From Selaginella tamariscina (Eukaryota > Streptophyta > Lycopodiopsida > Selaginellales > Selaginellaceae), in assembly GCA_003024785.1 (NCBI GenBank), contig PUQB01000111.1, forward strand, positions 186,001 through 250,000: 64,000 nucleotides of DNA, given 5' to 3'. The translations under genes and the position numbers were made by a program. Position 1 is the first letter of the stretch. Every line of letters starts with the position of its first letter. The notes under the pieces are model-generated. The model was not told where the DNA came from, made no database searches, and saw only the letters and a list, made by a program, of their open reading frames with translations. This document shows positions 1 to 21,934 of this stretch, one piece after another.

Positions 1-34
1 AGTCGGTTTCTCGAGTCTGTAACATGCCAGTCTT

Positions 35-1857
35 AGTGCAGAGGATCTTATAGCTGCCAGTTGAGCAGCACCAAACATACTACATGCAAACACGTACACA
101 TGTACGGTTACTGTACACTTATAGGGTAGGTATAGTAGGTAAGATAGACGTGAGTGTGTACGCGTGCGTGTGTGTTATAGTAACGAGGTTGTTATGTGAG
201 AGAGGAGAGGTAGAGGTAGAGGTAGAGAGAGAGGGAGAGAGAGAGAGAAGAGAGGGAGAGAGAGAGAGAGAGGGAGAGAGAGAGAGAGGAGAGGAGAGAG
301 AGAGAGAGAGAGAGAGGAGAGGGATCGTGTATGTATGTAGGTATATATATAAAGTAAACTACAGGGGTTTTTCTATAGGCATTCCTGTAGTAGACAAATC
401 TCACCACAGATTTTTATATGTTATAAATATTATCATATTATAAAAAAACTCAAGTGCAGATACTGTAACCGTATAAATACTTTATTACGATATCGAAGTT
501 ACTGTACAGATACTATACTAATGCCCTACCGCACGTATATGTACTTTAACAACGTATAGTATACCCATGTGTACATTACGGTTTTAGCGGAGAACAATAA
601 CGTATATTATTATGTGTACATACACATGCATACGTACATGTACATATATATGATACGCAAGCTCTACAATATATTGATACGAGCTTTATATGGTATGCCT
701 CGGACAACTGAAGAAAATATATTATTTGAAGGATCCCACCATATATAAAATATTAAATAAATATTATAATATTATAAAACTCAACAGAAACGAAAAAAGT
801 AAGATATCCTTTTAAATCGATATATAAAAAAAACTATGATATTCAATCTATATATGCAGGTGAGTACGTACAATGTACATTTTAATAATAATAAAATACC
901 AACATAAGCCACTACACTTTAATTAAGTACCACAACATATAGTTAGTTTAATGTTAAGAACACTATTATGAATATAATTAAAAAATTACAATGCGATAGA
1001 TTACGATGTTATGGCTACTTTGATTATCACTAGGTATCTGTATTTGCAGGTATAGAAGTATATAGACGATCTTCCAGAGCCGAACTATATTTATGGCATT
1101 TGCAGCTACTTGGACGCTGAGAGAAGGTAGCACACACACACACACACATCATATGTGTGTGCGTGAGAGAGAGAGAGAGAGAGAGAGAGAGTTAAATTAA
1201 ATTTGATGATGTCCACTTCCTCATGCGGATATTGTATTGTCAATATACATAAATAGTAAACTACTCCCTCTATATAAATTTTGTTCTTTATAATATAATA
1301 CAGTAACATATAATTATATCAATACACATAAACACTTCATATTCTATGTTTAAACATATATAAATATTTGTATACAGGTGTAAGTGATCAATATATATAT
1401 ATAACAAATTTAATTATTATTAAGATAATAAGCTAATAAAAAAAGAAGATGTCAAAAATGTTATTCATGGATTGATTTACTGAGTTTTAATTAATGCATT
1501 TAATTTATATTTATTATATTCATTATAAAATATACTTTTTATATTTATTTTAATAAAAATACAATTTGATTAATAATTATTTATAACTTTTAATATCCTT
1601 ATTAACAATAACATATTAATCCCTTATTCTTATTGTTGATCTTTAATACTAACTAACATAACTCACAACTTAACTTTTAAATATATTTCTATATATCATA
1701 TTAATAATAAAGTTTATTAATAATAAAAATAAGAGTATTTAATACTTAGTGTTAAATCAGTCATTTTCTTGAGTTGTTGCATGCAGAGATCTTATAGCTC
1801 GACCATACATACTATATGTAAACACGTACACATACACGTATACTGTATACATCCTAG
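35..1857. repeat. Diverged direct repeat pair, about 85 bp, 1.7 kb apart
   Basis: Copies at about 35-120 and 1775-1857 share a GATCTTATAGCT block followed by a run containing AAACACGTACACAT, and both end in a TACTGTA-containing stretch. They could be remnants of a transposon terminal repeat or a local duplication. No element boundaries or coding remnants were recognised between them. Confidence 0.5.
195..330. repeat. (GA)n purine-tract microsatellite
   Basis: About 135 bases of almost pure GA/GGA purine on the + strand. It gives spurious open frames on both strands (Glu/Arg-rich on +, Ser/Leu-rich on -). No coding meaning is inferred. Confidence 0.9.
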
Positions 1858-4210
1858 GGCTAGTATTAGTATATGTCACCTGCTACCTACGGATTTTGAC
1901 AGGTGGACACTGTATATCTAAGTAGTTTAGATTATATGGTCACATTTAAGTTTTACAGTGACACAAATATTGAAGTTTAGTTTGCCAGTTATATTCATAT
2001 ATACATATGTCAGATGGATTCTCTGCACTTGTATATACCTTAACAAACAGATGTTAATTAGGTCACTAATTGTTAATTATATTTAAGTAAATAGTATTAT
2101 ATATATATACACATACTCGTGTGTGTCTGATCAACAAGTTGATAGAAACCATTCAGCTAGTGTTATAGGCATTGGTGTATCCACAGACAACATGACAACC
2201 AACATATGTGTATCCCACCACATAGAATATTGTATGTTGTATATGAAATATTAAATATTGAAATATTATTATAATAAAAACTAGATCTATACCTTGGTAC
2301 TATCCTTGTCCTTTTTAAATGCATTTTAAATAAATATATCAATATATATTTTATAAAGTCACTATAATACGACCCTTTTAATTACAATTAATAATACCGA
2401 CATTAATTTTTGTGCTATTTTAAGAAAGCCACATTATGAGGTTGGTATGGTTATATAAAAAAAAATCAATATCTTCATTAAATTAAAACGACCATTAACA
2501 GACTATAGAGAACATCTGTGATTAATAATTCTTAACAATATATATACATAATACTATACTTCTTATATACATTATACCGTTATAATCTTACTGATCAGAT
2601 GGTCCCAAGCATATAGTTACTCTTTATGTATGCCAACATGGTATTCTGTGAGTATGTACATATATTTATTATACATTCTACTATGATTATATACAAACAT
2701 ACGTTATGCAGTTGGTGTATATTCCTTCGACCGCACAAATATACCAACGTACACACACACGCACACACGCACACACATATATATACTCTATAGATTATGA
2801 AAGGTAGCCAACCTACAAGAAGGTGAAATGTCGCTCTCACCAAGTTAATAAGGAATGCCTCTGGAAGGAATGAATACCTGGTGTCTATGGTGTGCATTTT
2901 CTCCCCTCTTAACAAGCTCTATCGAGCTGTGTAATCTATAGGCAATCTGTTGTTTTCTAACAGCTCACAAGTTTTTTTAATATATATATATATAATTTAT
3001 ATTATATACATATATAATAATAAATAAATAATTTATATATTGAAAACCAATCAGATGTGTCGGTTACATAGAAAACGGAGACTTATACTGATAATTTGTT
3101 CCACACCAAACAATGAACATATACCTAATATAATCATTAATTAAGCTTAATCATTTACCTTCATAACGTGTTAAAAATCAGTTGCAATATATATTTATAT
3201 ACTAGTATATACGTTTTGATAACCGACTGCTGGTGACATAAAGCAGTTTTAATGTCTTAATCTTAATGTTAACCATTTTATAATATCATTACTGTCTGTA
3301 TCGTATATATATGATGCCTCCGTATACCATACGACAACATAAATGCGAATATAATATACATTGCATTAGTAAATAATTAAATATATATATAGTTCATATA
3401 TGATGAACGTAAAAAACACGTCCAACGGATCGTCCATATACCATAAGACAAAACACGTGATGGTTTAAACCATTACATAAATTAAGTAATTAAAATAGAT
3501 AATTGTATTTTATATACAATATTAATAATTAATTAAATAGTAAGTATTAAAATTGGACCAGTGCATCCATAAAGCCTGCATATCCCACGGACCACCATTA
3601 TCCGAGTGTCAGGGAGAATTCAAGGAAACAAACCACCGTAGATTGTAATAACATTAATATTACCCAATATTAATATTATATATGTCTATATAATATTAAT
3701 TAAACTTAAAAAATTAATATTATGTTACTAAATGACAATTTTGACTTTTTCTTACACATAAGTTAATTAAATATGACCTATACGGTGGTGGGTACGCCGT
3801 GCATTCACTTAGAGTTGGTGGGTATTGGTCCGCTGTCTTTACTTTATATTTCTTTTTTTTTTAATTAAATATATATGCAAAACCAACCTATATAGAATAA
3901 TTAATACAGATAATTATTGTTAATTAATTTTTTTTTCATTTGCCCTTTTGCCCTTTTTCCATCAGAAAAGGTTAAGACAGTGCTGCACTTGGTGTTGTAT
4001 AAAGCTGTTTGCAGGCCCATGAAAAATAAACTAACTTCTATATGCACTTTTTAGTTCCTTCTTCACGTCTTTCGGCTATGGCAGAAAAGAAGAAGGGCAT
4101 ATATGTAGCTACCCTTTTCACGAAATAAATGTAAAAACGATATCCAAAAAAGATATATAGTTTTCACGTGCATACATACACACACACACACACACGTCTA
4201 TATATACACA

Positions 4211-4234
4211 TACTTTATATATATATGTGTATAG
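4211..4234 (+). promoter_or_regulatory. Possible TATA element of the laccase gene
   Basis: A TTTATATATATATG stretch lies about 15-35 bases before the chosen laccase ATG. TA-rich sequence is common throughout this window, so this is weak evidence. If it is the TATA box, the 5' UTR is very short. Confidence 0.25.
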
Positions 4235-4246
4235 AGGGAAGAGGCA

Positions 4247-7200
4247 ATGCAGATGGATCTTCTATGGCATTTTCTTGTATGGATTCTCGCGTGTTCTTCA
4301 GTGACTGCACTCACAAGAAAATATGATTTCAAGGTTTGTATATACAATTTGATAAATTATAATGGTCTTTATGTAGCTGAGCTATTTTCCATATATATGA
4401 TTTTCAATTCTAATGTCACTATATAAATCTTCCATCTGCATTCATGATTTATGCTATAAGGACATAGATCAGCTACAATTATGATAGTAGTGTGTGTGTG
4501 TGTGTGTATGAACAGCGTGATCCATCCTTCCAATGCAGGTCCTATTCTCAAAACAACATAAGTTTATATAAATATATACTATTACACACACGCACACAAA
4601 CATGCGTATATATGGATGTGTGTGTGTGTGTGTGTGTGCAGGTACAACCGTTGAATGTAACAAGGCTATGTACCACAAAGCCACTGATTGCAGTGAATAA
4701 TTTGTTCCCGGGGCCTGTAATCTACGCAAACGAAAACGATAGAGTCATTGTAAACGTCACAAATAATAGCCAATACAACATTACTATCCATTGGTATGAT
4801 ACTTGTGTGCAATGTGCATACACACACGCACAAATGTATATGCATATGATATACTAATTATATGTATTAATCTTAATCAGGCATGGGATTAGGCAACTAA
4901 GATCAGCATGGTCGGATGGTCCGGTATACATAACACAGTGTCCGATTCAGACAGGGCAGTCGTACAGATACAACTTCACTATACGGAGGCAGAGTGGTAC
5001 CTTGTTCTGGCACGCTCATGACACGTGGCTTCGTGGGACTGTGTATGGAGGCATCGTTGTGTTCCCTAAACGAGGGGAGCCTTACCCTTTTACCTTCCCA
5101 AAAGAAGAACACATCGTTTTAATAGGTATGTACGTTGTTTAGATACACATATACGTATATAATGTGTGTGTGTGTGTGTGTGTGTGTTTAACAGGAGAAT
5201 GGTATAATGCAAACGTGGAAGATATTGAAGCTCAGATCTTAAGTACTGGGGGAGGACCTCCACCGCCCGACGCCTTCACCATCAACGGTCTCCCAGGACC
5301 TCTTTATAATTGCTCATCCAATGGTAAACCCAACACACACACACACACACACACACTCACACGCACACGCATGCAGATGTGTACGTACTCAAAGTGCAGC
5401 AAAATCAGCATTACCTGTTAAGGATAGTAAACACAGCATTGAATACGGAGCTCTTCTTCGAGGTAGCCGGTCACAACTTAACGGTGGTGGAGGTAGACGG
5501 GGACTTTACAAAGCCGTATACGGTTAACACGCTCATGTTAACCCCCGGACAGAGTACCACCGTACTCCTGTTCACGGACCAGCCGGTAAACAAGTACTAC
5601 ATGGGTGCGAGTCCGTACCAGTCGGCCATTGGTGTACCGTTCCTGTCGACACCGACGTTAGCTATACTCGAGTACGTCGGTTCTCCGGCATCGGCTGCTC
5701 CCATAATGCCAACATTCCGGTTGCAAACGATACTGCAACGGTGAATAACTATACACTGGGTCTACGGAGCCTCGCGGACACGACACATCCGGAGCCTGTC
5801 CCCCAAACGGTTGACAGTAGCTTCTACATGACTGTCGGACTTGGAACTAGACCCTGCAATTCTTCAAACACAACATGTCAAGGTATGTGTGCATGCGTGC
5901 GTGTATGTAGAAGCTTTTAAATAACATATTAACCTTCTAGTTTTATATAATTATCAAACTAACCCTCTACTTTTGTATAATTATCAAATTAGTTCTCCAG
6001 TTTTATTTAATTATTAAATTGACAACATTGAATCATTAATCACACACACATACACATGCAATGTTATTTAAACAATACATTGCATGTTTTTTATATAATT
6101 ATCATATTGACCCTTTAGTTTTGTATAATTTCAAATTGGCCTTTAGTCATTAATCACACACATGCAATGCTATATATTCTAAGTTTAAACAATATAGTTC
6201 ATGTTTTTATATAATTATTAAATTGACCCTCTAGTTTCATATAATTTTAGTTGGACTTGCACACATACACCAGACACACATGCAATATTATATATTTAGC
6301 ATTAAACAATTTATCATCTATTGTTAATATTTATATATTGCATGTGTGTGTGCTGATTAGTAGTACATTTGACTCAAGGTCAGTTTGATAATTATATAAA
6401 ACTAGAGGGTCAGTTTTGATAATTATATAAAATAAAAAATCACTGTATAAAACCAGAGGGTCATTTTAATAATTTTCTATCATTCAAAGTTTACATATAC
6501 ACACACGGACAACACGCATATATACACACACGGACACACGCATATTTTCAGGACCCGGTGGTCAAAGATTTAGTTCAGCAATAAACAACATTTCATTCGT
6601 ACTTCCAAGTATATCAATACTGCAAGCATACTACTTCAACATCTCGGGAGTATATACCCCCGACTTCCCGCCAAATCCACCGTTTGTATTCGACTTCACG
6701 GGGACCCCTCCGAACAACACAAATAACGACCAGGGAACTCGCGTACTTGTCATTCCGTATAACTCCCATGTACAGATGGTGTTTCAAGGTACGAGTATTC
6801 TCAGTACGGAGAACCATCCCATACATGTCCACGGTTACAGTTTTTACATAGTTGGCCAAGGTATATACGTATATATATACAGCATGTGTACATACATTAT
6901 ATACATATGTGTGTGTGTGTGTGTGTAGGTACAGGGAATTATAATCCGAGTAATTCAAGTAGTTTTAATCTGTTTGATCCACCGAGACGAAATACTGTTG
7001 CTGTTCCTGTTGGGGGATGGGCTGCTATTCGTTTCAAAGCTGATAATCCAGGTATGCACACACACACACACACACACGTATATATGTATCTGGCTGCCCT
7101 TGTATATTTCTCCTTTCATACACACTAGGTGTACGTGTATGTACGAAGATGCAAAGACACATGAAAACATGACATTCACACGCACACACACGTATGTATC

Positions 7201-7668
7201 TGGCTGCCCTTGTATACACATTAGGTGTACATGTATGAAGACACATGAAAACATGACGTTTCTATATATATATATATATATATATATACATACTTCTTAT
7301 AATCCAGATATTTCACACACAACACACACACACATGTATGTATGTATTTGGTTGCCCTTGTATATGTTTCCTTTCATACACAATAGGTGTACATAGATGC
7401 AAAGACACATGAAAACATGATGTTTATATATACACTTTTTATTTAAAACATTTAGAAATGTAAAATCTTTTATTCTTTTTTTTATTAAATATTATAATAA
7501 AATATTTTTTATTTAATAATATTGTTTATTTAATTAGGAGTGTGGTATATTCACTGTCACCTGGAGGTTCATACAACATGGGGTTTAACAACGGCGTTTA
7601 TAGTGCTTGATGGACCTAAACCAAATCAAAAACTGCCTCCTCCACCTCCAGATCTGCCACAGTGTTAA
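4247..7668 (+). CDS. Laccase (secreted multicopper oxidase), 8 exons, one frame break
   Basis: Laccases are apoplastic copper oxidases that couple oxidation of monolignols and other phenolics to O2 reduction. Exons: 4247-4333, 4642-4793, 4881-5125, 5195-5323, 5377-5882, 6552-6860, 6929-7051, 7538-7668, all GT-AG and in phase. The protein is about 560 residues, normal for the family. It starts with a signal peptide ([18 protein letters not shown]). Copper sites are intact: HWHGIRQ is split across exons 2/3, [12 protein letters not shown] is in exon 3, [14 protein letters not shown] in exon 6 and [12 protein letters not shown] in exon 8. The protein ends [14 protein letters not shown]. In exon 5 the frame breaks at about 5715-5718: family sequence resumes one frame over ([13 protein letters not shown]), and one missing base in TT/CC explains it. 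Introns are rich in (TG)n/(CA)n, and intron 4 is only 53 nt. Which laccase clade it belongs to is not assigned. Confidence 0.92.
5925..6480. repeat. MITE-like inverted-repeat cluster in laccase intron 5
   Basis: The left half repeats units like ACCCTCTAGTTTTATATAAT followed by TATCAAA. The right half holds the inverse, ATATAAAACTAGAGGGTCA (about 6398-6416), then a further copy ending about 6470. The arms can fold into a long hairpin. The same motif family occurs as a compact element in an intron of the reductase gene at 51284-51397, so this is a dispersed family rather than a chance palindrome. No transposase is visible. Confidence 0.65.
7083..7425. repeat. Degenerate tandem repeat in laccase intron 7
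   Basis: Three imperfect copies (about 7083-7175, 7193-7262, 7340-7425) share the order TATCTGGCTGCCCTTGTATA (third copy TATTTGGTTGCCC), then AGGTGTAC, then GACACATGAAAACATGA. They are separated by CA and TA microsatellites. The intron is also unusually long for this gene (486 bp). Confidence 0.75.
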
Positions 7669-8129
7669 CTGAAAATAAATATATAAATATATAAGAAAGG
7701 GAGAGAAAATTATTCTTTATTTCGTTTTTGTTTATTAAATAAAATTTAAATTTCTGAATATTCGGAGCATATTTACAATATATAATACACTGCAGCATAG
7801 ATATACAAACTATGTATACATATAATAATAGCATTTATGTTTATATTATGTGTGTGTGTGTGTGTGTGTCCTATAAATATTCGATCCATTAGGAATCGAT
7901 GACAATATGTGAACGGAGTGTTTAAACGATCCATTTGTGCGGGCGCGCACATGTGAGTGTGTGTGTGTGTATGTGCGTGCGTGTTTGTGTGAGAGAGAGA
8001 GAGAGAATAATAGCTACAAAACTTGTATTGTACCTGAACTATATATACATCAAGCTTGTGATCCACTGGAACATATGAACCATAGTCAATACATGTGTGA
8101 GTGTGTGCGTGGGTGTGTGTAGAGATCAC
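7669..8129. other. Convergent 3' flanks of laccase and NRPA1
   Basis: Tail-to-tail spacer. It is AT-rich just after the laccase stop, with CA/GT microsatellites near 7850-7870 and 7935-8000. The last reliable NRPA1 coding block ends about 8130 on the minus strand. Its frame stays open to 7773, so a C-terminal extension or a small last exon in this spacer cannot be excluded. Confidence 0.5.
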
Positions 8130-19231
<11,102 letters not shown>

Positions 19232-19412
19232 GGCTGCCTGAACCCTTAGAACGGGGTTAGGGTTTATGTGTTTTAATGACTTAAACACTAATTAATGGCA
19301 GGTATATGCTTGAAATATGCGATAAGGGTTAACGGTTAACATGCGGTTAATTCCAGGAATATGTTTTGCATGTGGAATATCCGCTGGTCTCGCATCTTGG
19401 GTTTAGGGTTTA
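19232..19412. promoter_or_regulatory. Bidirectional telo-box promoter, NRPA1 / bL32
   Basis: Only 181 bases separate the two divergent start codons. GGGTTTAGGGTTTAATGG runs into the + strand ATG (19399-19415), and GGGGTTAGGGTTTATG lies at 19253-19268 close to the NRPA1 ATG. Both match the telo-box (AAACCCTA on one strand), a known plant promoter element of ribosomal-protein and translation genes. A TGGAATATCC-type stretch also lies between them. Co-regulation of the two genes is inferred. Confidence 0.7.
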
Positions 19413-20803
19413 ATGGCGGCTTGGCAGCTTAGGGTTCGTGTATTGTGCAGGAGGATCCATGGCGGCGGCTTTGTGCGGCCGCCTTGCGAGCCTTGTGAGG
19501 CGCCATTGATAGGGAGTCAGATAGGAAACTATGAATTCCCTGGCGTTGATTCTTCTTCAGAGTCCTTGGAGCTCATGGCCGTTCCCAAATCTAAGGTCTC
19601 TCTCTTGCATGTCCAAAAATATTGATCACATAACGCATGATTATACTTGACTGCTTGAAATCGTATATAAGAGGCGAAGATGATGCTTATCTTTCCCCAT
19701 ATGATCGACTCTGATTCTATAATCTTGTTAGTAATTGCCCGTAATGGGTAATATAAGCCAGATTCTTCTGATTCGCCTCTATATAAGATAAATGTAGATA
19801 AACTCATGCAACAACATTAGAACTTGTTTTTAGGCTTTTATAAGACATCAAATAAACCATTTGTTATATCGTTTAATATACATGTGTGTTTGTGTGTGTA
19901 TGCATGAGTGTGTTGTTATAATGGGTCACATTTATCTATATAAATATTTGCATTTCACACGGTTCCACATAAGTAGAGTATATCTGCTTTCATTCGTAGA
20001 GTGTTGCATGTAACATTATAATGATATGTACATCTAAACTTGTATATTAGCATTAGATCTAGAATCTGTTGTATGTTTTTGTGCATGCACACAATCGCAA
20101 CTGCATATAATCTGTTCAGAGGTGGAGATGATGTTTATCTTTCCCCATATGATCGACTATGATTCTATAATCCTGCTATTAATTGCCCGTAACGGGTGAT
20201 ATAAGCCAGATGCTTCTGATCCACCTCTTATATGACTGTATGTGTGTATTCTTATCATTTTCACACTGAAAACATTTGTGCATGTGCATTTTCTGTATGT
20301 TGCGGTATTACATGAAACATGTGATATATAAGTGGGATCATGACATATTGAGTGTACACGATGTTTAGAGGCGAAGATGATGCTTATCTTTCCCCATATG
20401 ATCGACTATGATTATACAATGTTGCTACTAATTACCCGTAATGGGTGATATAAGCCAGAACTTTTCTGATTCGCCTCTTAGTGTTTTAACAGCATTTGTG
20501 TTATACATGTGCATATAAACTGTATTTTCTTTATTACAGATTTCGAAGTACAAGAAGAAGCTGAGGAATAATCCGAAGAACTTGAAGCCAATCCCGGTTA
20601 TTGCACAATGCGCGTAAGTGTGTATGTGTGTATAGGGAGTGTGTGTGCGTGTGTGTGTTGGGTGGTAATTCAGGCAGCCTGCTGTGGTAATTAATCTGCA
20701 AGTATGGCGTTCAGCTACCCATATATTGAACTTTCTTGCTTTTCTGATTTGCGGAGAGTCAATCCATGATGCGAGTCAAGTAACTCTTGAAAACATATGA
20801 TAC

Positions 20804-20837
<34 letters not shown>

Positions 20838-20983
20838 TGTATTATTTAGCCAGATTAAAATAGAAACACCTTAGTGTTAAATAGTAGTGTGTTTGTATTG
20901 GCAGCATATGCGGGAGATACAGGTTGCCCATGTACTTCTGTTGTAGTGAATCCTTCCGTGCAAAAAAGGATTTTAAAGTTTAA
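19413..20983 (+). CDS. Mitochondrial-type 50S ribosomal protein bL32, 3 exons, snoRNA host gene
   Basis: Structural protein of the bacterial-type large ribosomal subunit. Exons 19413-19595, 20540-20613 and 20905-20983, all GT-AG and in phase. About 61 N-terminal residues are Arg-rich with few acids, as in an organelle presequence. They precede the bL32 signature MAVPKSK joined to ISKYKKKLRNNPKNLKPIPV. The zinc ribbon follows as CAICGRYRLPMYFCC (CxxC...CC), then SESFRAKKDFKV and a stop. The whole protein is about 111 residues, normal for plant mitochondrial L32. A plastid L32 would usually be plastid-encoded and shorter. Intron 1 is 944 nt and carries three C/D-box snoRNA-like copies. No frame break was seen. 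Confidence 0.88.
19670..19780 (+). ncRNA. Intronic C/D-box snoRNA candidate, copy 1
   Basis: An 8-bp terminal stem AGAGGCGA / TCGCCTCT brackets a C box (ATGATGC, 19680-19686) and a D box (CTGA, 19768-19771) next to the stem. An internal CTGA (19711-19714) is a likely D' box. A CCCGTAATGGG mini-hairpin follows. It is 111 nt and lies in intron 1 of the bL32 gene, the usual setting for intron-processed snoRNAs. The target RNA is not identified. The candidate D' guide is the stretch ending CCCCATATGATCGA. Confidence 0.8.
20118..20228 (+). ncRNA. Intronic C/D-box snoRNA candidate, copy 2
   Basis: Same layout as copy 1, but the terminal stem is AGAGGTGG / CCACCTCT: two base pairs differ and both are compensated on the other side. 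The C box is ATGATGT, the D box CTGA at 20216-20219. The internal D' is ATGA. The mini-hairpin reads CCCGTAACGGG, changing a G-U to a G-C pair. The D-adjacent guide has one substitution relative to copy 1 (CCAGATGCTT versus CCAGATTCTT). Confidence 0.82.
20367..20478 (+). ncRNA. Intronic C/D-box snoRNA candidate, copy 3
   Basis: Terminal stem AGAGGCGA / TCGCCTCT, C box ATGATGC, D box CTGA at 20466-20469. The D' guide region (CCCCATATGATCGACT) is identical to the other copies. The guide before the D box differs (CCAGAACTTTT), so this copy may have a shifted or altered D target. It ends about 60 bases before exon 2, within the range usual for intronic snoRNAs. Confidence 0.8.
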
Positions 20984-21536
20984 GGAGATTTATAGTTAAA
21001 ATATACATTTATTTTTAAATTTTTGTAGTTAATAAATTTAGTTTTAACCTTTCGAGTGTGTAGGTTAATCAACTTTCTTATATCACGTTTTTATCAACGT
21101 TGTACTTAAGTGTAATTTGTCATAAAGAAATAAGTATATTATAAGAACAAAAAATTATATATATATAATATACTGATGTTAAATTTATGTTATTTACATT
21201 AATGAATGAAGGCCAAATAAATATATTAAATGTGGAGTATATATATAATTAATTTGAATATATTTATGGCAACCCTTAATTTAAATTGATAATAGGTTTG
21301 AATACATTATGAATAATTTAATTATTTACATTTAATTTAATATATTTATATTTAAGTTAACATTATTTATTTTGAGTTGTATATTTAAAATATAGTTATA
21401 GTACTCATGATCTAAAAAATATGTGCATATATATATATAGTTTATTTATTTATTTTTATTTACTTAAACCCTAACCCTAAATCAGTTATAAAAATTATCT
21501 TGTGCTAAATGAAGGAATGCAAGTTTTTAATGGAGG
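20984..21536. other. AT-rich spacer with short interstitial telomere motif
   Basis: No gene seen. TTAAACCCTAACCCTAAATC lies at about 21464-21483 (two telomere-like units). Otherwise the sequence is AT-rich. Confidence 0.6.
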
Positions 21537-21713
21537 TGTGAGAGCTCGAAATATAGAAATGTGTATATCCATTAATTCAGAAACCCTAACTTATACAAGA
21601 GCGAGTGTATAAGTTAGAGCGAGTGGTCCAAATTGAATCTAATCCAACGGCTATCAAAATCCACTACGCTAATAATAGTATGTACACATGCAGCCCTACA
21701 CATGGATCTTACA
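21537..21713 (-). repeat. TRIM LTR (3' by inferred orientation)
   Basis: Begins TGTGAGAGCTC and ends GGATCTTACA on +. It carries a duplicated GAGCGAGTG segment absent from the other copy. Confidence 0.8.
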
Positions 21714-21773
21714 TCATCCCCTCCTCTCGAAAGGGTGTAAGTTGTAATTAGAGGTGCCCCTCGCCTCTACCAA

Positions 21774-21934
21774 TGTGAGAGCTCGGAATATAGAAATGTG
21801 TATATTCATTAGTTCAGAAACCTTAATTTATATACAAGAGCGAGTGGTCCAGATTAAATCCAATCCAACAATTATCAAAATCCACTACGCTAATAATAGT
21901 ATGTGCACATGCAGCCGTACACATGGATCTTACA
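21774..21934 (-). repeat. TRIM LTR (5' by inferred orientation)
   Basis: Begins TGTGAGAGCTC and ends GGATCTTACA on +, like its partner. The inferred primer site lies immediately outside its + strand start. Confidence 0.8.

Larger units (their letters stand above)
1..4246. other. AT-rich intergenic region upstream of laccase
   Basis: No gene is supported here. Open frames are short and come from microsatellites (purine GA runs near 195-330, CA/GA runs near 1128-1191) or AT-rich DNA. There is one diverged direct repeat (about 35-120 and 1775-1857). A CACGTG G-box occurs near 3460. The last few hundred bases are presumably the laccase promoter. Confidence 0.7.
21537..21934 (-). mobile_element. 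TRIM-like miniature LTR retroelement (398 bp)
   Basis: Two TG...CA direct repeats, 21537-21713 (177 bp) and 21774-21934 (161 bp), are about 90% alike by eye. They flank a 60-bp internal region. A 4-bp duplication GAGG sits directly outside both ends (21533-21536 and 21935-21938). Read on the minus strand, the internal region begins one base after the LTR with TGGTAGAGGCGAGG, as a tRNA primer site should (TGG). It ends with the purine tract GAGAGGAGGGGATGA abutting the other LTR. There is no coding capacity, which fits a TRIM. The primer tRNA is not identified. The longer LTR has a small internal duplication around GAGCGAGTG. Confidence 0.8.

Noticed and set aside
84..443. 119-residue open frame rich in Glu/Arg and its antisense Ser/Leu-rich frame
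   Set aside because: Both are translations of a (GA)n microsatellite with no conserved sequence.
7083..7425. CRISPR-like spaced repeats
   Set aside because: Three imperfect repeats separated by microsatellites in a plant intron. No short palindromic repeat and no cas genes.
21464..21483. Interstitial telomere as a chromosome-fusion scar
   Set aside because: Only two units. Such short matches are common as telo-boxes in plant DNA.
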